Source of the DNA: Clostridiales bacterium UBA7044
GTDB lineage: Bacteria > Bacillota > Clostridia > Oscillospirales > Oscillospiraceae
Direction: 5' to 3'
Assembly: GCA_002493965.1 (NCBI GenBank)
Contig: DLAP01000068.1
Coordinates: 13,036 to 18,239, forward strand
Length of the DNA: 5,204 nt
Made by a program: the position numbers and the translations under genes. Below the pieces are notes generated by a model. That model ran no database searches and was not told the origin of the DNA. It was given only the letters and a program-made list of their open reading frames with translations. Shown piece by piece: positions 1 through 5,204 of this stretch; the first letter of the stretch is position 1; each line of letters opens with the position of its first letter.

Positions 1-9
1 AATTATGGA

Positions 10-30
10 ATAACTGCCACTGGCAGTTAT
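10..30. repeat. Perfect inverted repeat, 10-base arms around one base
   Basis: The arm ataactgcca (10-19) is followed by a single c and then its exact reverse complement (21-30). As RNA the innermost pairs would open, leaving a stem of about 8 base pairs. Neither side carries a run of T, so it does not look like an intrinsic terminator in either direction. It could be an operator for a gene beyond the left edge or part of a small repeat element. Nothing in the window decides between these. Confidence 0.5.
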
Positions 31-133
31 CCAAATTCAGATTCCCTGCGCAGAGCACCACTGGCGTGAGAATCCTCCAGGTTTTTAAACTATTTCAGGC
101 AAAAATGCCAGGTATTCCCGTAATTCTGGGGGG

Positions 134-166
134 ATTGCCACACCAGCCTGCAGGCTGGTTCGCAAT
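134..166. repeat. Intergenic palindromic element (REP/MITE-like)
   Basis: The core accagcctgcaggctggt (142-159) is a perfect 18-base palindrome. Outside it, attgc (134-138) pairs with gcaat (162-166) across a small asymmetric internal loop (cac opposite tc at the base of the core), so the whole unit can form one long hairpin. Read on the minus strand, the edges are tcattgcga and gtggcaatcc, the style of outer boxes I associate with dispersed intergenic palindromes in many bacterial genomes. That link is from memory and was not searched. T-rich stretches follow on the plus strand at 176-192, about 17 bases past the core, too far for a classic terminator but possibly relevant to one for a gene left of the window. 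Confidence 0.55.
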
Positions 167-202
167 GACAGCTTGATTTTTTTGGCTTTTTTGACACGCT
201 GA

Positions 203-225
203 CTGCCGCTTATCAAAAGCGGCAG
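203..225 (-). terminator. Hairpin just past the pheB stop, weak terminator candidate
   Basis: Nine bases (203-211, ctgccgctt) pair perfectly with 217-225 around a five-base loop. The hairpin starts eight bases after the pheB stop codon, the usual place for a terminator of that gene. However, on the minus strand the bases that follow are A-rich rather than T-rich, so the U-tract of a factor-independent terminator is missing. It may instead stabilise the 3' end of the pheB mRNA or help stop transcription with a protein factor. Confidence 0.35.
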
Positions 226-233
226 GATAACGT

Positions 234-674
234 TCAGCCCGCCAGGACCTCTGCTTTGACAACGCCCTTAAATTCGGCAAGTCTCTGCATCAGCTCTTCC
301 AGGCTCACATTCAGGTCAATGGTTTCCGCCGAGATGGTGACGACGGCGGTGCCGTTGGTGGGAACGATGGAATTGATGGTGATGATATTCGCCTTTGTTT
401 CCGCGAACACATCCAGCAGGGAGGAAAGAATCCCCGGCTCATCATGAACCAGAAGCTGGAAGGTGATAATCCGGCCGCTCATCATATTCTGAAAGGGAAG
501 CACCGCGTCCCGGTATTTATAGAAGGCGCTGCGGCTGATGTCCGTCATCCGGGTCGCCTCGTTTACGGTGGCCGCCTCTCCCGTGGAAAGGAGCCGTTTC
601 GCTTCCGCCACCTTCAGGAAAACCTCCGGCAGCGCCGACGCTTCCACAATGTAGTATTTCGGTTTTGTCGTCAT
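234..674 (-). CDS. pheB: ACT domain-containing protein, PheB / UPF0735 family
   Basis: A 146-residue protein with the two-part layout of the PheB (UPF0735) family. The N-terminal half (about residues 15-57) has a helix-turn-helix-like look, with the stretch ATRMTDISRSAFYKYRDAV. The C-terminal half (about 70-143) is an ACT domain, with VHDEPGILSSLLDVFAE followed by ANIITINSIVPTNGTAVVTI, the usual pattern of a small-molecule-binding beta-alpha-beta fold. ACT domains commonly bind amino acids. PheB proteins have been linked to phenylalanine biosynthesis, because in Bacillus subtilis pheB lies next to pheA, but no enzymatic activity is established; a ligand-sensing regulator is a fair inference. 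The start ATG is preceded by a perfect AGGAGG (681-686 on the plus strand as cctcct) six bases away, which fixes it. The length is normal for the family. It stands alone here, divergent from ytvI, with no pheA or obg in view. Confidence 0.92.
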   Translation of the reverse strand: MTTKPKYYIVEASALPEVFLKVAEAKRLLSTGEAATVNEATRMTDISRSAFYKYRDAVLPFQNMMSGRIITFQLLVHDEPGILSSLLDVFAETKANIITINSIVPTNGTAVVTISAETIDLNVSLEELMQRLAEFKGVVKAEVLAG

Positions 675-740
675 GCGTGACCTCCTGAGACTGTTAATTA
701 TTATGTATATGCCTCATCGACATTTGTTTTTCCATAAAAC

Positions 741-768
741 ATTGTAGCATACATTTTGGAAAAAGCAA
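741..768 (-). promoter_or_regulatory. Probable SigA-type promoter of pheB (extended -10)
   Basis: Reading the minus strand, TTGCTT (768-763) is followed after 16 bases by TACAAT (746-741). The -10 box is preceded by TGC, giving the extended -10 form TGnTACAAT. The -35 matches the consensus in three of six positions and the -10 in five of six. Transcription would start near 734, giving a leader of about 60 bases before the pheB ATG. I see no obvious attenuator or riboswitch in that leader. Confidence 0.65.
748..755 (+). promoter_or_regulatory. Possible SigE-like -10 element for ytvI
   Basis: The octamer catacatt fits the SigE (mother-cell sporulation sigma factor) -10 pattern cATACAnT and lies 44 bases upstream of the ytvI start. 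No convincing SigE-type -35 sits at the expected distance; the nearest ATA (734-736) is too close. No better vegetative promoter is visible on the plus strand in 675-799. The assignment rests on one short motif plus the sporulation role of the gene family, so it is weak. Confidence 0.25.
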
Positions 769-799
769 CCCCTATCCCACTTCCGAAAGAAGGTTTTTT

Positions 800-1864
800 A
801 TGAGTTCCGGCGTCAAGACCATGTTGACCGTGCTGGCATCTTTCCTGGCGGTCTGGTTTTTCTCCCGCTTCCTGCTGCCCCTGCTTTCCCCTTTTCTGCT
901 GGGCTCCATGCTGGCCCTGGCTGCCGAGCCTATGGTGCGCTTTTTGAATCAAAAGCTTCATGTTCCCCGGGGGATCAGCGCCGGAATCGGGGTGGGAATG
1001 GCCTTCTGTATCCTTGCCATGGTCTTTTTGCTGCTGTGCGCCTTTGCCCTCCGGGAACTGAAGAATCTGGCCGGGGTCCTCCCCGATCTGGCGGAAACCG
1101 CCCAGTCCGGCGTTTCCCTGCTCCAGGGCTGGCTGTTAAGCCTCGCCGCCCGGGCTCCTCAGGGCATCCGTTCCCTCCTTCAGGAAAACATCTCAGGCCT
1201 CTTCTCCGACGGCGCCGCCCTGGTAAGCCGCGCCCTCCAGTTTCTGCTGGGACTGGCCGGAAATCTGCTCAGCCACATTCCCGACAGCGCCCTGAGCCTG
1301 GGCACCGCCATCATTTCCGGCTTCATGATCTCCGCAAAGCTGCCCAGGATCCGGCGTTGGATCCTCCGTCGTCTTCCCAGGGAAAAGCTGCGCCCCATTT
1401 TTGAAGCCATGGGCCGGATCAAAGGCGCTCTTTTCGGCTGGCTGACCGCCCAGTTAAAGCTCATGACCATGACCATGATGATTCTCATGCTGGGCTTCAC
1501 CATCCTCCGGATCCCCTACGCGCCTCTCTGGGCGGCGGGGGTCGCTCTGGTGGACGCCCTGCCGGTGCTGGGCACCGGCACCATACTCATTCCCTGGTCT
1601 ATTATCTGCTTTTTGCAGCAGGAGGCTGCCCGGGCCGTGGGCCTTCTGGGCACCTACGCGGCAGCCTCTCTGACCCGCTCCATTCTGGAGCCAAGGCTTC
1701 TGGGCCGACACCTGGGTCTTGACCCGCTGGTCACGCTGATCGCCCTTTACGGAGGCTACAAGCTTTGGGGCATCGGCGGCATGATCCTCGCCCCCATGCT
1801 GGCAGTGGCGGCCCTTCAGGTCATCCCGGGGCTGGGCCCTGGCCGCTCTCTCCGGGAGCGTTAG
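800..1864 (+). CDS. ytvI: AI-2E family transporter, sporulation integral membrane protein YtvI type
   Basis: A 354-residue membrane protein with the layout of the AI-2E transporter / PerM family. Hydrophobic segments lie at about residues 8-42 (two), 60-84, 145-180 (one or two), 218-240, 242-272 (two), 276-291 and 306-341. A long amphipathic stretch (about 85-145) lies between the early and later helices, as is typical. The YtvI-like signature is VDALPVLGTGTILIPW (251-266), followed by LEPRLLGRHLGLDPL (296-310) and GIGGMILAPMLA (324-335). YtvI proteins are associated with endospore formation. Their transported substrate is not known, and the family name AI-2E should not be read as proof of autoinducer export. 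The start ATG has a purine-rich ribosome site (gaaagaagg, 785-793) at good spacing. The length is normal. There is no clear terminator after the stop, only a short hairpin at the end of the gene (1843-1860) without a T-run. The alternative reading is a general PerM-type permease. Confidence 0.9.
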   Translation: MSSGVKTMLTVLASFLAVWFFSRFLLPLLSPFLLGSMLALAAEPMVRFLNQKLHVPRGISAGIGVGMAFCILAMVFLLLCAFALRELKNLAGVLPDLAETAQSGVSLLQGWLLSLAARAPQGIRSLLQENISGLFSDGAALVSRALQFLLGLAGNLLSHIPDSALSLGTAIISGFMISAKLPRIRRWILRRLPREKLRPIFEAMGRIKGALFGWLTAQLKLMTMTMMILMLGFTILRIPYAPLWAAGVALVDALPVLGTGTILIPWSIICFLQQEAARAVGLLGTYAAASLTRSILEPRLLGRHLGLDPLVTLIALYGGYKLWGIGGMILAPMLAVAALQVIPGLGPGRSLRER

Positions 1865-2105
1865 AGAAGCTCTGATTAAATCGGCAAGAGCGGATGGCGA
1901 GAGATTTTCTTTCAGATGAAAGTTTGAAAATTGGAGGAATACTGTATGTATTTTCCAAACTGCACAGCTGGAAGAAAAGATTCGCCACTCAGCCGCAGAC
2001 GATTTATTCAGAGTTTCCCAAGGCCATTCTATGGAAAAAAGCCGGAACTATGGGGGAATTTTCCTTCTGTCTCTTCGCAATTCCAACAAAAAAGCCAACT
2101 CCCTA
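1865..2105 (+). other. AT-richer intergenic spacer with stop-free stretch, possible repeat element
   Basis: This spacer between ytvI and recJ is visibly richer in A and T than the flanking genes. It contains a near-palindrome ctttcagatgaaag (1909-1922) and an imperfect inverted repeat (agtttgaaaat at 1921-1931 against attttccaaact at 1950-1961). From 1928 to 2130 no TAA, TAG or TGA occurs in any plus-strand frame, although the minus strand has many stops. Several open frames result, including one from ATG 1946 with a ribosome site, but none encodes a recognisable protein. The likeliest reading is a non-coding spacer, perhaps a dispersed intergenic element or a decayed insertion. I see no terminator with a T-run, no transposase remnant, no tRNA and no riboswitch that I can recognise. 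Confidence 0.4.
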
Positions 2106-2134
2106 TTGTACATTCCATTCAAATTTGCTATAAT
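2106..2134 (+). promoter_or_regulatory. Probable SigA-type promoter of recJ-rel (extended -10)
   Basis: TTGTAC (2106-2111), a spacer of 17 bases and a perfect TATAAT (2129-2134), with TGC directly before the -10 making the extended form. The -35 matches consensus only in its first three bases, but an extended, perfect -10 can compensate. The predicted transcription start is near 2141, so the mRNA leader before recJ would be very short (about 17 bases to ATG 2158 or 29 bases to GTG 2170). This is the clearest promoter in the window and most likely drives recJ and rel together. Confidence 0.75.
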
Positions 2135-2169
2135 AACAAAAATATGCAGTTATATGGATGTGTACCAAC

Positions 2170-4224
2170 GTGAAATATGGAATTTGGAATGTAAATGAGC
2201 CAGATGTGGGAGCAGTGAATGCTTTGGTCAGCGGCGGTTACGCCCCTCTTACCGCCATGGTTCTTGCTTCCCGGGGTATTTCCGGTCCGAAGCAGGCCAG
2301 CGACTACCTGTCCTGCAACGCTCCCCTCCTGGATCCCTTTCTCATGACGGATATGGGTCTTGCCGCCAGGCGGGTCAAGGCGGCCCTGTCCCGGGGAGAG
2401 AAAATTGCCGTCTTTGGCGATTACGATGTGGACGGCATCACCGCCACCTGCCTGCTGACGGATTTTCTCCGCCGTCAGGGCGGGGATGTGGTCAGCTATA
2501 TCCCCGGACGGCTGGAGGAGGGCTATGGCTTAAACCCCATTGCCATTCATCAGCTTCACAGCGAGGGGGTCCGGCTCATTGTCACCGTAGACTGCGGCAT
2601 TACGGCCATTGCCGAAGCGGCGCTCTGCCGGGAACTGGGAATCGACCTTATTGTCACCGACCATCACGAGTGCAAGGAGCAGCTTCCCGGGGCCATCGCC
2701 GTGGTGGATCCCCACCGGCCCGACGGAGGATACCCCCATAAGAATCTCTCCGGCGTTGGGGTGGCCTTCAAGCTGGCCTCTGCCCTTCTGGGAGATCAGG
2801 AACAGGTTTTGGAAGAATACACCGACATGGTCTGCCTTGGCACCGTGGCGGACGTGATGCCCCTTCAGGGGGAAAACCGGGTCTTCGTCTCCCGGGGGCT
2901 ACGCTCCCTGGCTTGCACCAAGCGCCCAGGGCTTGCCGCCCTGATGGCGGAATGCGGCTGCGACCCGGAAACCGTCAACGCCACCACCATCGGCTTTATG
3001 CTGGCCCCCCGGATCAACGCCGCCGGGCGCATGGGGCAGATCGACCTGGCCATAGACCTGTTTTTAACCGACGACCCGGTGAAGGCCGCTTCCGTTGCCC
3101 GGAAGCTGTGCGACCTGAACCGTCAGCGTCAGGCAGTGGAATCGGAGATTTACGCTCAGGCGGTGGCCATGCTCCCCGGTGGGCAGCCCCCGGAAGCCAT
3201 CGTCCTGGCGGACGAAAGCTGGCATCAGGGCGTGGTGGGCATTGTCGCCAGCCGCATCGCCGAGGAATACGCCTGCCCCGCCTTTCTGATCTGCCTGGAC
3301 GGAGACCACGGGAAGGCCAGCTCCCGGAGCCACGGCGGCTTTAATCTGTTTTCCTCTCTGACGACTCTTTCCCCATTGCTGGAAAGCTATGGCGGCCACG
3401 AGCTGGCGGCGGGCTTTACCATCTCCCGGGAGAATATCCCGGAGTTCCGCCGCCGGATCTGCGCCCTTGCCGGTCTGTACTACCAGGGCGATACCCCCCG
3501 GACCACTCTGGACGTGGACTGCGCCGTGACCGCGGAGCTTCTCACCATTTCCGGCATAGAGTCTCTGTCTGTGCTGGAGCCCTGCGGCAGCGGCTGTCCC
3601 AAGCCTACGCTGATGATCAAGAATCTGACCATTGACCGCATCACCATGGTGGGCGGCGGCCGGCATATGCGCCTGCGGCTTCGCAGCGGCCACTGCACCT
3701 TGGGCGCCATCTATTTTTCCGCCAATCCCCAATCCGTGTCCATTGCGGTGGGCGACGTGGTGGATGTGGCCTTTACCCCCCAGGTCAATGAGTTTCGGGG
3801 GGAGCGCAGTGTGCAGATGAACGTGCTGGACATCCGGCCAAGCTGTGCGGCGGACTGTTCCCCGGATTCTTCCGCCTACCGGCAGCTGCTCAGCGGCGAC
3901 CTGACCCGGGACACGGCGTTCCTTCTTCTGCCTGACCGGAATACCCTGGGGCTCATCTGGCGGTATCTGGCTGCTGACCCCTCCGGGATCATCCAGGAAT
4001 CTCCCCTGTGTCTGTGCCGCAAAATCGTCCGTCGGACCGGGAAGCCCCTGACCCTTGGGCAGCTTCTGACCTGCCTGGACATCTTCCAGGATGTGGGCCT
4101 GCTGGCCCTGGAGCGTCAGCATAAATACATAACCATCCGCCTGACCCAGGGCAGCGGAAAAGCGGACCTGACCCAGAGCCAGACCATGCAGCGGCTTCTC
4201 CGGGCCGCATCGAAAGAGAGTTGA
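2170..4224 (+). CDS. recJ: Single-stranded-DNA-specific exonuclease RecJ
   Basis: RecJ degrades single-stranded DNA 5' to 3' using Mn/Mg in recombinational repair (RecF pathway), mismatch repair and rescue of stalled forks. Numbering from GTG 2170 (684 residues), the DHH domain shows DYDVDG (84-89), VDCG (140-143), DHH (164-166), VDP (179-181), SGVG (194-197), the aspartate in VADVMPL (228) and PRINAAGRMG (280-289). The DHHA1 domain shows SWHQGVVG (350-357), KASSRS (382-387) and GGHELAAGF (408-416). An OB-fold follows (about 445-557), ending near NEFRGERSVQM. All metal-binding motifs are intact. The last ~125 residues are a shorter tail than in Bacillus subtilis RecJ (about 786 residues in total) and look like a small winged-helix-type domain. 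Start choice: GTG 2170 gives an N-terminus beginning MKYGIWNV, usual for this family, and GGATGTG (2156-2162) is one base from GGAGGTG with seven bases of spacing. In-frame ATG 2158 would add four residues but has no ribosome site. rel follows after five bases. Confidence 0.95.
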   Translation: MKYGIWNVNEPDVGAVNALVSGGYAPLTAMVLASRGISGPKQASDYLSCNAPLLDPFLMTDMGLAARRVKAALSRGEKIAVFGDYDVDGITATCLLTDFLRRQGGDVVSYIPGRLEEGYGLNPIAIHQLHSEGVRLIVTVDCGITAIAEAALCRELGIDLIVTDHHECKEQLPGAIAVVDPHRPDGGYPHKNLSGVGVAFKLASALLGDQEQVLEEYTDMVCLGTVADVMPLQGENRVFVSRGLRSLACTKRPGLAALMAECGCDPETVNATTIGFMLAPRINAAGRMGQIDLAIDLFLTDDPVKAASVARKLCDLNRQRQAVESEIYAQAVAMLPGGQPPEAIVLADESWHQGVVGIVASRIAEEYACPAFLICLDGDHGKASSRSHGGFNLFSSLTTLSPLLESYGGHELAAGFTISRENIPEFRRRICALAGLYYQGDTPRTTLDVDCAVTAELLTISGIESLSVLEPCGSGCPKPTLMIKNLTIDRITMVGGGRHMRLRLRSGHCTLGAIYFSANPQSVSIAVGDVVDVAFTPQVNEFRGERSVQMNVLDIRPSCAADCSPDSSAYRQLLSGDLTRDTAFLLLPDRNTLGLIWRYLAADPSGIIQESPLCLCRKIVRRTGKPLTLGQLLTCLDIFQDVGLLALERQHKYITIRLTQGSGKADLTQSQTMQRLLRAASKES

Positions 4225-4229
4225 GAGAA

Positions 4230-5204
4230 ATGGAAACCTTTGAAGCCCATTATGCCTCCATGAGAGACGCCATAGGGAAATATCTTCCCGGCGCGGATAT
4301 GGAGCTCATTGAGAAAGCCGTGGAATATGCCAATGGCAAGCACCAGTTCCAGAAGCGGAAGGACGGCTCTCCCTATATCATCCACCCCCTGGCCGTGGCC
4401 CAAATCGTGGCGGAGATGGGCCTGGACAGCGACGCCATTTTAGGTGCCCTCCTCCACGACTGCATTGAGGACACCGACGCCTCCCACGAGGAGATTTCCC
4501 GGATTTTCGGCGAGACCGTAGCAGAATTGGTGGAAGGCGTCACCAAGCTGACCCGGGCCAACTTTTCCACCTCCGAGCAGGCCCAGATGGAAAACCTGCG
4601 TAAGATGTTCATGGCCATGAGCAAGGACATCCGGGTGGTTCTCATTAAAATCGCCGACCGGCTCCACAATATGCGGACCATGCAGTATCAGACTCCGGAA
4701 AAGCAGATCATCAAATGCCAGGAGACCATGGACATCTACGCCCCCCTGGCCCACCGTCTGGGTATGCAGCGGATCAAGTGGGAGCTGGAGGACCTGTCCC
4801 TTAAGTACTTGGCCCCGGACGCCTACAATGAGATCACCTCCTACCTGGATGCCCACCATCAGCAGGACGAGATCTTCATGCAGACCATTCAGGACCGGAT
4901 CACCGAGCGCTTAACCCGCATGGGTATCTCCAATACCACCTATGGCCGGATCAAGCACGTCTATTCCATCTACCGCAAGATGCAGGCCCAGAATAAGACC
5001 ATGGACGAGCTGTACGACATCTATGCCTTCCGGGTGATCGTGGATACCATCCCAGACTGCTACAATGTCTTAGGCCATATCCACGACCTGTTCAATCTGG
5101 TGCCCGGCAGGTTCAAGGACTACATTTCCACCCCCAAGCCCAATATGTACCAGTCCCTGCACACCACCGTCATCGGCTCTCAGGGCATCCCCTTTGAGGT
5201 GCAG
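4230..5204 (+). CDS. rel: Bifunctional (p)ppGpp synthetase/hydrolase Rel (RelA/SpoT), partial at right edge
   Basis: Long Rel enzymes make (p)ppGpp from ATP and GDP/GTP during amino-acid starvation and also degrade it. The first 325 codons are present; the frame stays open to the window edge, and a full protein would be roughly 730 residues. The N-terminal HD hydrolase domain is intact: RKDG (43-46), H52, HD (76-77), ED (80-81) and D143 in IADRLHNMR. The synthetase domain follows: GRIKHVYSIYRKM (239-251), YDIYAFRVIV (262-271, with the metal-binding D263), RFKD (294-297), YQSLHTTV (307-314) and E323 in the final FEVQ. The RxKD form of the loop is the one found in bifunctional enzymes, as opposed to the ExDD form of hydrolase-dead RelA, so both activities are expected. 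The missing part should hold the rest of the synthetase domain and the TGS, helical, zinc-finger and ACT regulatory domains. The ATG lies five bases past the recJ stop with only a weak purine-rich site (gagag), which suggests translational coupling to recJ. Confidence 0.96.
   Translation, partial: METFEAHYASMRDAIGKYLPGADMELIEKAVEYANGKHQFQKRKDGSPYIIHPLAVAQIVAEMGLDSDAILGALLHDCIEDTDASHEEISRIFGETVAELVEGVTKLTRANFSTSEQAQMENLRKMFMAMSKDIRVVLIKIADRLHNMRTMQYQTPEKQIIKCQETMDIYAPLAHRLGMQRIKWELEDLSLKYLAPDAYNEITSYLDAHHQQDEIFMQTIQDRITERLTRMGISNTTYGRIKHVYSIYRKMQAQNKTMDELYDIYAFRVIVDTIPDCYNVLGHIHDLFNLVPGRFKDYISTPKPNMYQSLHTTVIGSQGIPFEVQ

Noticed and set aside
142..192. Palindrome followed by T-rich stretches as a terminator for a gene to the left
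   Set aside because: The first T-run begins about 17 bases after the core stem, too far for a standard intrinsic terminator. Kept only as a remark on the repeat element.
95..280. Open frame of 61 codons on the minus strand overlapping the 3' end of pheB
   Set aside because: It runs through the 203-225 hairpin and the 134-166 palindrome, has no convincing ribosome site and no recognisable protein features.
1036..1404. Open frame of 122 codons inside ytvI, other plus-strand frame
   Set aside because: Proline- and arginine-rich out-of-frame translation of GC-rich ytvI codons. The YtvI frame carries the family signatures.
1843..1860. Hairpin cgctc...gagcg at the end of ytvI as a terminator
   Set aside because: The stem is short, lies inside the coding sequence and has no T-run after it.
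1894..2133. Open frame of 79 codons on the plus strand in the ytvI-recJ spacer
   Set aside because: All three plus frames are open here, so an open frame alone means little. Its ribosome site is poor and it ends inside the recJ -10 box.
3064..4122. Long open frame of 352 codons on the minus strand, opposite recJ
   Set aside because: It lies entirely antisense to an unmistakable RecJ. The composition (many Gly, Gln, His, Ala) is that of a shadow frame in GC-rich DNA, and no motif is recognisable.
4440..4859. Open frame of 139 codons on the minus strand, opposite rel
   Set aside because: Antisense to the conserved hydrolase domain of Rel. It is a shadow frame without recognisable features.
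1..5204. CRISPR array, tRNA or rRNA gene, transposase, toxin-antitoxin pair or defence system
   Set aside because: No regularly spaced direct repeats, no tRNA-like cloverleaf or rRNA sequence that I can recognise, and no open frame resembling these protein families on either strand.

Overview
The window looks like a piece of chromosome from a GC-rich, probably endospore-forming member of the Clostridia (Bacillota), most plausibly a gut Oscillospiraceae relative. The basis is gene content: a PheB-type ACT-domain protein, a YtvI-type sporulation membrane protein, a RecJ with a Firmicutes-like C-terminal extension and a long bifunctional Rel stringent-response enzyme, all in GC-rich codons with strong Shine-Dalgarno sites on the first two genes. 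The family placement is an inference from general similarity, not from a database search.

Layout, left to right. Bases 1-233 hold no convincing gene. They contain three separate inverted repeats (10-30, 134-166, 203-225), the last one just past the stop of the first gene. Bases 234-674 (minus strand) encode the PheB/UPF0735-type ACT-domain protein. A 125-base divergent spacer carries a good extended -10 promoter for pheB and a possible SigE-like -10 element facing the other way. Bases 800-1864 (plus) encode a polytopic membrane protein of the AI-2E/YtvI family. Bases 1865-2157 are a more AT-rich spacer. Its middle part (1928-2130) has no stop trinucleotide in any of the three plus-strand frames, and it ends in a strong vegetative-type promoter. 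Bases 2170-4224 encode RecJ, a single-strand 5'-3' exonuclease. Five bases later, at 4230, begins rel, the bifunctional (p)ppGpp synthetase/hydrolase, which runs off the right edge; its first 325 codons are present and cover the hydrolase domain and most of the synthetase domain.

How they work together: recJ and rel are almost certainly one transcription unit, a pairing known from Firmicutes where apt often sits between them; here apt is absent from that position. ytvI and recJ point the same way but are separated by 305 bases with their own promoter, so they are probably independent units. pheB is transcribed alone in this window.

I see ordinary core genes and no evidence of a new defence, mobile or biosynthetic system. 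The parts most worth a second look are the stop-free spacer before recJ, the palindromic element at 134-166, and the promoter and start arrangement of recJ.
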